Shown piece after piece: positions 1 to 7,314 of a stretch of 16,310 nucleotides of DNA (its first letter is position 1; each line of letters opens with the position of its first letter). Below the pieces are notes generated by a model. The model saw only the letters and a program-made list of their open reading frames with translations. It did no database searches and was not told the origin of the DNA. The DNA lies in NCBI GenBank assembly GCA_039186435.1, contig JBCDAA010000194.1, positions 1-16,310 on the forward strand, in the 5' to 3' direction. Source of the DNA: JALVDI01 sp039186435 (lineage in GTDB: Bacteria; Myxococcota_A; Polyangia; Polyangiales; Houyiibacteriaceae). The position numbers and the translations under genes were made by a program.

Positions 1-130
1 CGCTCTCCCACCCTCTCCCTCGCTGTGGGGGGCCCCCCCCCTCCGCGCGGCGTCCGGGGGGGGTGTCTTTGGTTGGGGGGGGGGCCGGGGGGTTGCTTCC
101 CGCGGGGGGGGGGGTGGTTTTGGCATCCCC
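1..130. other. Low-reliability, homopolymer-rich contig edge
   Basis: Long runs of G (up to 12) and C (8) dominate, unlike anything later in the window. The kinase frame is open here, but the peptide (Gly/Pro/Arg-rich) does not look like a kinase catalytic loop until about base 115, where GFGIPHPKE resembles a damaged DFG segment. I infer base-calling or assembly error at a contig end rather than real biology. Confidence 0.6.
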
Positions 131-3100
131 CACCCAAAGGAGACGATTTCGGGGACGCCCGGTTTCATCGCTCCCGAGATCCTTCGCGGGGAGCAGGCGG
201 ACGCGTCGTCGGATCTCTACTCCCTTGGGCAGAGTTTGGTGGCGAGTGGGCTGGCGGGCGATCGCGCCAAGCGTTTGGTGGCGGAGGAACGTTTTCGACG
301 TCCCTCCCTCGAGGACGTGCTCGATGAACTTGGGCGTCCGCTTCGCTCCGCCCTTGCGGGAACTGCGCCTACGCTCGTCGGTCGGTCGTCGTCGCGCGAG
401 GCCGGCGAGCGCGCGCTTGCGTTGTTTGAAAGTGGAGAGTGTTCGAGCTTCGTGATCGCGGGTCTTCCGGGATCGGGGCGCACCCGTCTCCTCGAAGAGC
501 TCAAGTGGGGCGCGCAGACGCGGATGCCGGTTGCGGAAGTTCGAACCCTGGAAGGTGCCTGGGCGCCCCTCGAGGCGCTCGTCGATCACCGGCTTCCAAG
601 CGGCCTTGAGGGGTTGTGGATCGCGGCGGAAGGCGCCGCGGTTGAGGGTCGCAGCGACAAGGTCGTCCTGGTGTGCGACGACGTCGACCCGAATGTCGCT
701 CGGAGTGCGGTACGCGCGCTGCCCAATGCGAGCGCGATATTTCTCCTGCTGACGACGACCGACGCGAGCGCTGCGGACGTCTTCCTCTCGCCGCTGAAGG
801 AAGAAGACCTCGCTGCGTGGGTTCCGAGCTGGTCGGCCCGCGAGCGTTCGCGTCTCTTCGATGTCTCGCGCGGGTTTCCGTCCGAGGTCGAAGCCGCCGT
901 GGCGAGCGTGGTGAGTGGACATCGAACCCCTTCGGATCTTCGACCGGGTCCGTCGCTGCGTCCGATTCCGGAGGATCCAGAACTGCAACGTGCCCTCGCG
1001 AGCCTTGCCGCCGGGCGTGCGGATGCGGAGAGCTGGCGCCTTCAGTCGATGGGGTGGGCGATCGACGGGCCGGACGGACTTCGTCTTCGACGCGAAGCGG
1101 ACGCGGTTCGGATCGCCGAGGCACTTCCGGCGGAGACTCGCGCTGCTCACGAAGCGTGCCTCGCCACGGCGACGGGATCGGCGCGGGCGCGTCATCTTGC
1201 GGGATCGGGAAGTGCGGCTGAGGCCGTTGCGCTGGCGTCGTCGGCGACGATGGAGCTCGATCCCGAAGGCTGGCGGCGCGCGCTCGGGTCGTGGGCACCG
1301 GTTCACCTGCGCGCGCGCGCGCTTCGTGTGGCGGGTCGCCCCGATCTTGCGTTGCAGCTTCTCGCGACCGATTCGAGCTGGCTGGGCGATTCCGATTCCG
1401 CTTCCGCTTCCGATTCCGATTCCGCTTCCGATTTCGAGGGGCGCCTGGAGGTGGCGCTCGCGTACCTGGGCGTCGGGGACGGGCGCCGCGCCGAACGTCA
1501 TGCGCGACGGGCCAAAGGCGCCGCGGCCGCGGATGCGCAGGCCCGGGCGCTGCTTCGGCAAGGGAAGAACAAAGAAGCGCGCGAGCTCGCGGAGGCGGCA
1601 CGTTTTGAGGCGACGGGGGACGACGCGGCGCGTCTCGCGGAACGGATTGGGGTGGCGGACATCTACCTCGGCGATGTTGCAAGCGCGCGCGATCATTTGG
1701 CGCAAGCCGAGGGCCGGACGCTTTCGACCCGCGAGGAGGTTCGCCTTCGGAGTTACCAGGGCATCGCGGCGTTTCGCGAGGGAGACATTCACAGCGCGAG
1801 AGACGCGTACCGGCGCGCGCGCGAGCTCGCGGAGGACGCGGGGCTTTCGGATCTCCTGGCGACGGCGGCGCTCAACGAGGGGACCGCGGCGCAGCAGCTT
1901 GGGGATTGGGGGGCTGCGCTGAGCGGGTATCGTCGCGCGCTTCGGTTGGCGATCGCCCTAAAGCGCGACAGCACCGAACGAACGCTTCGCTACAACCTGG
2001 CGAACCTCCGTCTTGCGATCGGTGATGTCGCGGGCTGTGTCGAACAACTGTCGGGGATCGAAGGCGGCGGTCTTGGCGTGCGGCTCGGCGCTTCGCTTCT
2101 CCGGGCGGAACTCGCGCAGCTAGGAGAGGGCGACGTGAACGATGCGCTCGCCGAAGCGACCGCGCTTGCGGACGAGAGCGGTCAGCCGCGGGAAGCGCTT
2201 GAGGCGATGCTCATTCGCGCGGAGCACGAGGACGTTTCGCTTGCGGCCGCGGAGTCCCTGGAAGCGCGTGCGGCTAACCTTGAAACGGTCGACCTCCAGA
2301 TTCGTGCGGCGCTGCTGCGCGCGGGTCACTTTCGCCGTGCAGGAGAGATGGGCGCGTCGCTTCGCGCAGCCGAAGAAGCGCTCGCGAACGCAGAGCGGGT
2401 GTCCGAGCAGGCCCTCGTCGCGCGATGTACGCACGCGTGCAGTCAGGCCGCCGAAGGGGGCGGCGCGCAGGATCTCGCGGAGCACTATCGCCGGCGTTGC
2501 CGTGAGCTCTGGGAACGCATCGCGCTCTCGTTGCCTGCAGCGCTTCGAGAGGTCTTCTGGCGGCACCCCGAACGAATGGGCGTGCAACCTTCGTCGCGGC
2601 CGATCGGGGTTGCGGGGGATGTCCTTCGGCTCCTCGAACTCAACAAGCGGATCAACTCTTCGCTCTCCACGCCGCGAATCTTAGAGCACGCGCTGGACGC
2701 GGGAATCGAGCTCTCGGGCGCCGAGCGTGGGTTTGTGCTGCTTCGGTCGCAGGACGCGTCTCTTCAGGTGGCCGCGGCTCGCAACGTGGATCGTGACCAC
2801 GTCGACGCGACGCCGATGAAGTTCAGCCGATCGATCGCCGAAGAAGTCCTTCAGGGAGGACGCCCGATCATCACGCGGGACGCGCGGACGGATGCACGAT
2901 TTTCGGGCCAGCACTCCGTTCACGCGATGCGCCTCACATCGGTTGTCTGCGTGCCGATCGAATCGCCGACGGGGCGTCTGGGCGCGCTCTACCTCGATCA
3001 TCGTTTCGCCTCGGGGCGATTCAACGAGCGCGCGGTGGAGGTTCTTCAGGCGCTGGCGGATCAGGTGGCGATCGCCCTCGACAACGCCGCCCTCAACGAA

Positions 3101-4162
3101 ACGCTGGCGGCACGAACGCGGGATCTTGAGCAGGAGAAGCGTCGCGTCGAGCATCTCCTTCGGGAGCGCGAAGACGAACTTGCGCAGCGCGTCGCGGAAA
3201 TCGCCGCGCTTCGGCAGGCCCAAGGCAAGCACGACTATCACCCCCTCGTCGGTCAGAGCGCCGCGATGCGAACCCTCTTTGCGCTCCTCGACCGCGTCGT
3301 GGAGAGCTCGCTTTCGGTACTCATTCTCGGCGAGAGCGGGACGGGAAAGGAGCTCGTGGCGCGGGCGCTTCATCGCCTGGGGCCGCGGCGCGACCGACCC
3401 TTGATGACCGTGAACTGCGCGGCGCTTCCAGAGACGCTGCTGGAAAGCGAACTCTTCGGGCATCGCAGGGGCGCGTTTACGGGTGCCGACCGCGACCGCG
3501 AGGGGCTGCTCGTGTCCGCCCAAGGCGGAACCGTTTTTCTCGACGAAGTGGGCGAGATGCCGCCGCCGATGCAGGCGAAGCTCCTGCGCGTACTTCAGGA
3601 GCGAGAGGTGCGTCCGCTCGGGGGAACGGAAGCCCTCTCCATCGACTTTCGACTTCTCGCGGCGACCAATCGGGACCTTCGCGCGATGGTGAAAGAAGGG
3701 CGCTTTCGGGAGGACCTCTTTTATCGCCTCTCGGTGGTGGAGGTCCGCGTTCCGCCGCTAAGAGAACGGCGTAGCGATCTTCCGCTCCTCGCCGACGCGA
3801 TCCTCGAGCGGGTCGCGCGCGACCAGGGGCAGGTTCCCGCCAAGCTAAGTGCTGACGCCCTCCGAGCGCTTCAGCGTCACGGCTGGCCGGGCAACGTTCG
3901 CGAGCTTGAAAATGTGCTCGCGCGGGCGCTGGTGCTCTACAGCGGCGAAGCGATTCAGGCCGGTGATCTTTCGCTTCGAGGTGAGACGGGCGCGAAGGTC
4001 GCGCGGCCAAGGGACCGCGCAGCCTTCGAAAAGGACGAAGCAAAACGAATCGCCGCGGTGCTGGAGGCCACGGGATGGAACGTGAGCGAAACGGCGCGAC
4101 AGCTCGGGATCCCGCGGAACACTCTCTACCGGCGGATGAAGCGCTACGGGCTCCATCGGTAG
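2..4162 (+). CDS. Ser/Thr kinase-like / AAA / TPR / GAF / sigma54-activator fusion protein (5' partial)
   Basis: Large cytoplasmic signalling and transcription regulator. The frame is open from base 2, so the start lies outside the window; a TTG at 236 is the first start-like codon but would cut the kinase domain. Upstream of it, in frame, are the kinase activation segment SGTPGFIAPE (149-178) and SSDLYSLG. Numbering from TTG236: kinase subdomain XI-like RRPSLEDVL near 21-29; P-loop GLPGSGRT 76-83 and Walker B VVLVCDDVD 143-151 of an AAA/STAND-like ATPase; Asp/Ser low-complexity run 385-400; TPR-like helical repeats about 405-760; GAF domain about 798-955; coiled coil about 960-1000; sigma54-interaction domain from about 1001 with GESGTGKE 1032-1039, GAFTGA 1079-1084 and GGTVFLDE 1097-1104; Fis-type HTH 1282-1308. 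An intact GAFTGA loop implies genuine RNA polymerase-sigma54 activation. Such fusions are familiar in myxobacteria; the ligand is unknown. Confidence 0.93.
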   Translation, partial: ALPPSPSLWGAPPLRAASGGGVFGWGGGRGVASRGGGGGFGIPHPKETISGTPGFIAPEILRGEQADASSDLYSLGQSLVASGLAGDRAKRLVAEERFRRPSLEDVLDELGRPLRSALAGTAPTLVGRSSSREAGERALALFESGECSSFVIAGLPGSGRTRLLEELKWGAQTRMPVAEVRTLEGAWAPLEALVDHRLPSGLEGLWIAAEGAAVEGRSDKVVLVCDDVDPNVARSAVRALPNASAIFLLLTTTDASAADVFLSPLKEEDLAAWVPSWSARERSRLFDVSRGFPSEVEAAVASVVSGHRTPSDLRPGPSLRPIPEDPELQRALASLAAGRADAESWRLQSMGWAIDGPDGLRLRREADAVRIAEALPAETRAAHEACLATATGSARARHLAGSGSAAEAVALASSATMELDPEGWRRALGSWAPVHLRARALRVAGRPDLALQLLATDSSWLGDSDSASASDSDSASDFEGRLEVALAYLGVGDGRRAERHARRAKGAAAADAQARALLRQGKNKEARELAEAARFEATGDDAARLAERIGVADIYLGDVASARDHLAQAEGRTLSTREEVRLRSYQGIAAFREGDIHSARDAYRRARELAEDAGLSDLLATAALNEGTAAQQLGDWGAALSGYRRALRLAIALKRDSTERTLRYNLANLRLAIGDVAGCVEQLSGIEGGGLGVRLGASLLRAELAQLGEGDVNDALAEATALADESGQPREALEAMLIRAEHEDVSLAAAESLEARAANLETVDLQIRAALLRAGHFRRAGEMGASLRAAEEALANAERVSEQALVARCTHACSQAAEGGGAQDLAEHYRRRCRELWERIALSLPAALREVFWRHPERMGVQPSSRPIGVAGDVLRLLELNKRINSSLSTPRILEHALDAGIELSGAERGFVLLRSQDASLQVAAARNVDRDHVDATPMKFSRSIAEEVLQGGRPIITRDARTDARFSGQHSVHAMRLTSVVCVPIESPTGRLGALYLDHRFASGRFNERAVEVLQALADQVAIALDNAALNETLAARTRDLEQEKRRVEHLLREREDELAQRVAEIAALRQAQGKHDYHPLVGQSAAMRTLFALLDRVVESSLSVLILGESGTGKELVARALHRLGPRRDRPLMTVNCAALPETLLESELFGHRRGAFTGADRDREGLLVSAQGGTVFLDEVGEMPPPMQAKLLRVLQEREVRPLGGTEALSIDFRLLAATNRDLRAMVKEGRFREDLFYRLSVVEVRVPPLRERRSDLPLLADAILERVARDQGQVPAKLSADALRALQRHGWPGNVRELENVLARALVLYSGEAIQAGDLSLRGETGAKVARPRDRAAFEKDEAKRIAAVLEATGWNVSETARQLGIPRNTLYRRMKRYGLHR
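1388..1435 (+). repeat. Hexanucleotide repeat GATTCC/GCTTCC coding Asp-Ser/Ala-Ser
   Basis: Imperfect 6-bp tandem repeat inside the large regulator gene, coding a run of alternating Asp-Ser and Ala-Ser (residues 385-400 from TTG236). It sits just before the TPR-like region and probably forms a flexible acidic linker. The period is a multiple of three, so copy changes keep the frame. Confidence 0.85.
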
Positions 4163-4176
4163 TGGTTAGAGCACAT

Positions 4177-5994
4177 CTAGTCGACGCGCGTGTACCAGAG
4201 CAGGAGTTCTTCCGGTCGCTCACTGGTGCGCGCGACGCCGAGCATCCGGCCCGTGTCGGTAAAGCGCACGCCCCAGGGGAACTCAGCGCCCGCGATGGGG
4301 ACGTCAACGCAAGTAAGGGCGTCGCCGAACGCGCAGACTTCCGTCGCGTCGCCGCGAGTGAGCACGAGGCCACGCTGAGAGATCCAGCGCACGCTGTCCG
4401 CGGAGGTGACGAGTTCCAAACCGTGGTCGCCGAGGCGTGCGACGCGTTGCCCTTCCGCGTCCGTGAGGAGCGCCCAGGTTCCCGTCGGGGTTTCGCGAAC
4501 GTCGGGGTTTTCGCTCGGGCCGAGTTCGACGAGCTCTCCGTCGATCCAGCTGGCGATGATCTGTTCTCCTCCGCGTGGAAAGACGAGTACGCCGGGGGCG
4601 AGCTCGCGCGCGCTTCCGTCGGCGTCCCCGAGGCGTTCGATCGTCGCGCCGAAGGAAAAGACACCGTCTGCAGAGGACACGAGGGTCGGTTGGCCGGGGA
4701 TCACACCGATTCGTTCGCTTCGAAGGTCGTCGAGGCGGGATACGCCTTCGGGGTCGACGCGGTAGACGCGATAGATCGGTCGGTCGGACGTGATGATCCA
4801 AGCGACGCCGCTCTCGTCGAGCCATCGCCAGGTGCCCGAGGGGTTCAGAAAGACGTCTTCGCCGGGCGCGAGCGGATGGTCGACGATCTCACCGTCGCGA
4901 AGAAAGCTGACGCCGAGCGCTCCGTCGCGCACCCAGAAGACCGCGGCCTGGCCTCCGCCCGCGAGGAGTGAAAAGCCGTCGCTTGGCACATCGCCCGACT
5001 GCAGCGGACGCGCGTTTTCGTCGAGGAGGGTGAGCGTTTCGCTGTCGGCGACTGCAAACCCAGCGCCTGTGACCATCACTTCGGCGTCGGGAAGAACGGT
5101 TTCCATGGAGACCCGCGGGGAATCGTCTCCGGGTTGCCAGTGGTAGAGGGCAGCGCGATCGCGCCCGTCCCAGAACCAATAGGACGCGCCGGTGCTCCGC
5201 GCGCGCAGGGAACTACAATCGCCTCCGGGAACCGGGAGGTTGGCGTTCACGACGCCGTCGTCGAGCACGAGGAAGCGGCGCTCGCCTCCCGCGACGTAGC
5301 AGATGTGTCGACGGCTCACCGGGTGTTCGCCCAGGTTGACGTCGAGAACGACCGAGGCGCTGCGGATCAACTCGGCCTGCGATCCGTCGGGCCGAATCGC
5401 GAGGAGGTGCTGAGACTCGCCGTGAGCTTGGACATAGGTCGCGTCTCCGACTGTCTGAATCGAAAACCAATCGCCCGCGAGGACCGGTTCTTCGCCGCGG
5501 GCGTCAACGCGATAGACGCGGCGGGTGGTTTCTTCTTCGGCGACGACGAGAACGGAACCGTCGACGGCGCCGTGGAGCATTGGGTTGGACTGCACGGCGA
5601 GACGGATGCGCGAGGACGAGCCGTCCGTGTCGATGCGAAAGAGTTCTGGTTCGCCGCCGGTGCGAAGACGCTGAAAGAACGCGGTGCCGTCGCCGGCGAG
5701 CTGCGGCCAAAGAAGAGATTCCCCGCGAAGCGAAGACACGGAGTCGGGGCGGTTTCGACGAAGGACCATCGGTGTGCCGGCGAGGCATCGATCGGCGGCC
5801 TTGCCGATGCACTCGCCGAGACCCAGCACGATGGCATGGTCGCCGCGCGCGACCAGACGCGTGTCTCGATAGTCACCGCCGCCCGGGAAGAGGTTGTTGG
5901 GAAGGGGGACGACCTCGGATTGAAGGTCCGCGGGCAGGACCGGTTCCGACGAGGTCGAGCACCCGAGGAGAACGCACACAAGCAGGAGTCTCAT
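4177..5994 (-). CDS. Large lipoprotein, probable beta-propeller-like (unknown function)
   Basis: 605-aa exported protein. The N-terminus MRLLLVCVLLGCSTS is a very short lipoprotein signal peptide with lipobox LLGC, giving lipidated Cys12; this fixes the start at the ATG at 5994, although no good Shine-Dalgarno is visible. The remainder is rich in short beta-strand-like stretches with recurring patterns such as ELFRIDTDG, RVYRVDARG, LLAIRPDG and YRVYRVDPEG, as in proteins that fold as multi-blade propellers. No catalytic motif was recognised. It is convergent with the sigma54 regulator (14-nt gap between stops) and has its own candidate promoter at 6030-6060. The propeller assignment is inference from repeat rhythm; the family is not recognised. 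Confidence 0.85.
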   Translation of the reverse strand: MRLLLVCVLLGCSTSSEPVLPADLQSEVVPLPNNLFPGGGDYRDTRLVARGDHAIVLGLGECIGKAADRCLAGTPMVLRRNRPDSVSSLRGESLLWPQLAGDGTAFFQRLRTGGEPELFRIDTDGSSSRIRLAVQSNPMLHGAVDGSVLVVAEEETTRRVYRVDARGEEPVLAGDWFSIQTVGDATYVQAHGESQHLLAIRPDGSQAELIRSASVVLDVNLGEHPVSRRHICYVAGGERRFLVLDDGVVNANLPVPGGDCSSLRARSTGASYWFWDGRDRAALYHWQPGDDSPRVSMETVLPDAEVMVTGAGFAVADSETLTLLDENARPLQSGDVPSDGFSLLAGGGQAAVFWVRDGALGVSFLRDGEIVDHPLAPGEDVFLNPSGTWRWLDESGVAWIITSDRPIYRVYRVDPEGVSRLDDLRSERIGVIPGQPTLVSSADGVFSFGATIERLGDADGSARELAPGVLVFPRGGEQIIASWIDGELVELGPSENPDVRETPTGTWALLTDAEGQRVARLGDHGLELVTSADSVRWISQRGLVLTRGDATEVCAFGDALTCVDVPIAGAEFPWGVRFTDTGRMLGVARTSERPEELLLWYTRVD

Positions 5995-6029
5995 GCGGTG
6001 CGGGAGAGCAACCGATGTACCATCTTGAA

Positions 6030-6060
6030 ATTATAGTTTTTTTGGGAGTTTTGTGCGCAA
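6030..6060 (-). promoter_or_regulatory. Candidate sigma70-type promoter for the 605-aa lipoprotein
   Basis: On the minus strand a perfect TATAAT (6035 to 6030) lies in a small AT-rich island, about 36 nt before the lipoprotein ATG. The best -35 match is TTGCGC (6060 to 6055) with a long 19-nt spacer, so the -35 assignment is weak. The AT-rich island stands out against GC-rich surroundings. Confidence 0.45.
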
Positions 6061-6069
6061 GACTGTTCT

Positions 6070-6089
6070 GAAGTGTACCGAAGTGTTCC
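6070..6089 (-). repeat. 10-bp direct repeat upstream of the lipoprotein promoter
   Basis: GAAGTGTACC followed immediately by GAAGTGTTCC (plus-strand reading), nine of ten bases identical. The 10-bp period places both copies on the same DNA face, just upstream of the candidate -35, a typical position for an activator site. Function is inferred only from position. Confidence 0.4.
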
Positions 6090-6144
6090 AGGTGCATGGG
6101 CGGGAAGGTCTTGGACGCCGGGACCGACGTGCGCGCGGACGCGT

Positions 6145-6609
6145 TTACACGAGGAACGCCTCAAGATGCGCCATGAAGTTGGCTCTGCGTGCGGCGAAGG
6201 ACTCGCCGCGGCACCAGCCTTCCGGAAGGTAGTCTGCCGGCGAGGCTGTCGCGCTGAACAGCGCCAGGTCCAACCACAACGCTCTGACGAGGCGCATGCG
6301 TTTCCCTGAGAGGTCGACCTCGATCGCCGCCGCCGCGAGTAGCAGCGCTCCACACTCGCAGCCGCGCGTGTAGAGATCGAGCTCCTCGGCGACGATCAAG
6401 GGAGCGGCGGCTGGCTCGCGAACGCGGGCGTAGCCGGAGCTCGTGAGGTCGCCGAGCTCGAGGTCGGGGCCCTCGATCCACGCGCCGGGTTTGAGCGCAG
6501 TGGCGTCGTGGTAGTCCGGGAAACGAAAGTCGAACTGCACGTGCGCGCGGTGGACCCGTCCACAACGAGGGCAGCTCGGAGACTCGTCGAACCAATCGTG
6601 CGCGCCCAT
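6145..6609 (-). CDS. Small unrecognised protein with CxxC and CxC cysteine pairs
   Basis: 154-aa soluble protein with no signal peptide or membrane segment. From the chosen Met it begins MGAHDWFDESPSCPRCGR; the CPRC pair (residues 13-16) and a later GCECG (83-87) could together hold one zinc ion. The ATG at 6609 is preferred because GGAGA lies 4 nt upstream; an in-frame GTG at 6645 would add 12 residues but has no visible ribosome site. It reads in the same direction as the downstream 605-aa lipoprotein gene, 150 nt away, but that gene seems to have its own promoter. The upstream side abuts the repeat cluster. Family not recognised; the metal site is inference. Confidence 0.7.
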   Translation of the reverse strand: MGAHDWFDESPSCPRCGRVHRAHVQFDFRFPDYHDATALKPGAWIEGPDLELGDLTSSGYARVREPAAAPLIVAEELDLYTRGCECGALLLAAAAIEVDLSGKRMRLVRALWLDLALFSATASPADYLPEGWCRGESFAARRANFMAHLEAFLV

Positions 6610-6655
6610 GGGCTCTCCGTAAGCACGACCCCGGCCCGAATCCACCGCGAAATCG

Positions 6656-6683
6656 CACTGAAAATAGAAATCACTGAAAATAG
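6656..6683 (-). repeat. 12-bp direct repeat, 16-bp period
   Basis: CACTGAAAATAG occurs at 6656-6667 and again at 6672-6683 (plus-strand reading). On the minus strand each copy reads CTATTTTCAGTG, upstream of the small CxxC/CxC gene, and the AT-rich copies could include promoter elements. It resembles a decayed version of the GGGCTGCTTTTCTGACAT unit found in the neighbouring array. Confidence 0.5.
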
Positions 6684-6857
6684 CAGCCCACCTGATTTTA
6701 TTGACATCGCGTTGGCGTCAAAAATCACGAAGCCGGACGCGTCGTATCCAGTAGGTGGGCTGGTTTCCGCTTCGCGGGGCTGGGCCGGTCCAGGACGCGC
6801 TGGCTGAAGGACGGGCGTGAGAATTTGTGAGCCCTAACCGCGATGTCAATAAAATCA

Positions 6858-6950
6858 GGTGGGCTGCTTTTCTGACATCGGGTGCGGGCTGCTTTTTCTG
6901 ACATCGGGTGGGCTGCTTTCTCTGAGGTTGGGCTGCTTTCTCTGAGGTTG
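6858..6950 (+). repeat. Degenerate tandem array of ~21-26-nt GGGCTGCTTT units
   Basis: Four successive units each begin (G)GGCTGCTTT. The first two end TCTGACATCGG and the last two TCTCTGAGGTTG, so two unit types are joined head to tail. The array starts inside the first direct copy of the core repeat. The same unit ending TCTGAGGTTG also follows the later core copies, showing that core and tandem unit belong to one modular element. Confidence 0.75.
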
Positions 6951-7171
6951 AAGCGTTCCGAATTGGTGCGGGGCCTGCCTAACTGCGATGTCAATAAAAT
7001 CAGATGGGCTTATTTCTCTGAGGTTGGCCTGACTGCGATGTCAATAAAATCAGGTGGGCTGCTTTCTCTGAGGTTGAAGCGTGGAGCAGGGCGGTTTCCG
7101 CTTCGACCGCTGGCTGGTCCGCTGGGCTGCGGGACCGAGCAAGAAGGGTTGCCAGTGGTGAGCGGGATTTC

Positions 7172-7196
7172 GGAGCAATCTCTCGTTCGGCACGTC
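7172..7196 (+). promoter_or_regulatory. Possible ECF-type promoter upstream of the envelope/ECF gene run
   Basis: GGAGC at 7172-7176, followed by AA, and CGTC at 7193-7196 with a 16-nt gap match the general GGAAC-N16/17-CGTC pattern known for many ECF sigma factors. This would suit autoregulation by the ECF gene in this run. The 5' leader would be about 115 nt. One mismatch in the -35 and no second example in the window keep this tentative. Confidence 0.28.
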
Positions 7197-7314
7197 CAAT
7201 GGACCGCCCTCAGATCAGGAGGGATTTTGTTTGCATTGTGAGAAAACTCGCACTGGAATTGAATCTCGATATCCCAACACGAGCAAGCGCCGCCCACAGA
7301 ACGTATCGAACCCC

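Larger units (their letters stand above)
6656..7082. repeat. Intergenic repeat cluster (core GCGATGTCAATAAAATCAG)
   Basis: Within the 705-nt gene-free interval 6610-7314, four copies of a ~30-nt core start GCGATGTCAATAAAATCAG and continue RTGGGCTKMTTT. Direct copies begin at 6840, 6985 and 7035, the last two 50 nt apart; one inverted copy occupies 6682-6710. Direct copies are preceded by a related CCTAAC/CCTGAC stretch and are usually followed by CTTTCTCTGAGGTTG. A 26-nt stretch ending GAGGTTGAAGCGT recurs at 6931-6956 and 7057-7082. The ATAAAAT core is strikingly AT-rich for this genome. No transposase and no credible ORF were seen. Beyond 7082 to 7314 I see only a 13-nt repeat (6762-6774 and 7093-7105) and a possible ECF promoter. 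Confidence 0.85.

Noticed and set aside
2681..3523. Minus-strand frame opposite the GAF and sigma54 domains
   Set aside because: The plus strand here codes GESGTGKE and GAFTGA motifs, so the reverse frame is a shadow.
4075..6036. Two ~300-codon plus-strand frames opposite the 605-aa lipoprotein
   Set aside because: They are antisense to a gene with a clear lipobox and repeat rhythm; their products are charged low-complexity sequence without signals or motifs.
6656..7082. CRISPR array
   Set aside because: Repeat spacing is irregular (145 and 50 nt), one copy is inverted, neighbouring units are related to each other rather than unique spacers, and no cas gene is near.
6725..7241. Short ORFs coding peptides such as MSIKSGGLL within the repeats
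   Set aside because: They appear in several frames and both strands simply because the repeat contains ATGTCAATAAAATC; no ribosome site or conserved composition supports translation.
7231..7314. Upstream ATG extending the four-helix protein by 28 residues
   Set aside because: It would bury the signal peptide behind a polar tail; the ATG at 7315 gives a standard signal sequence.
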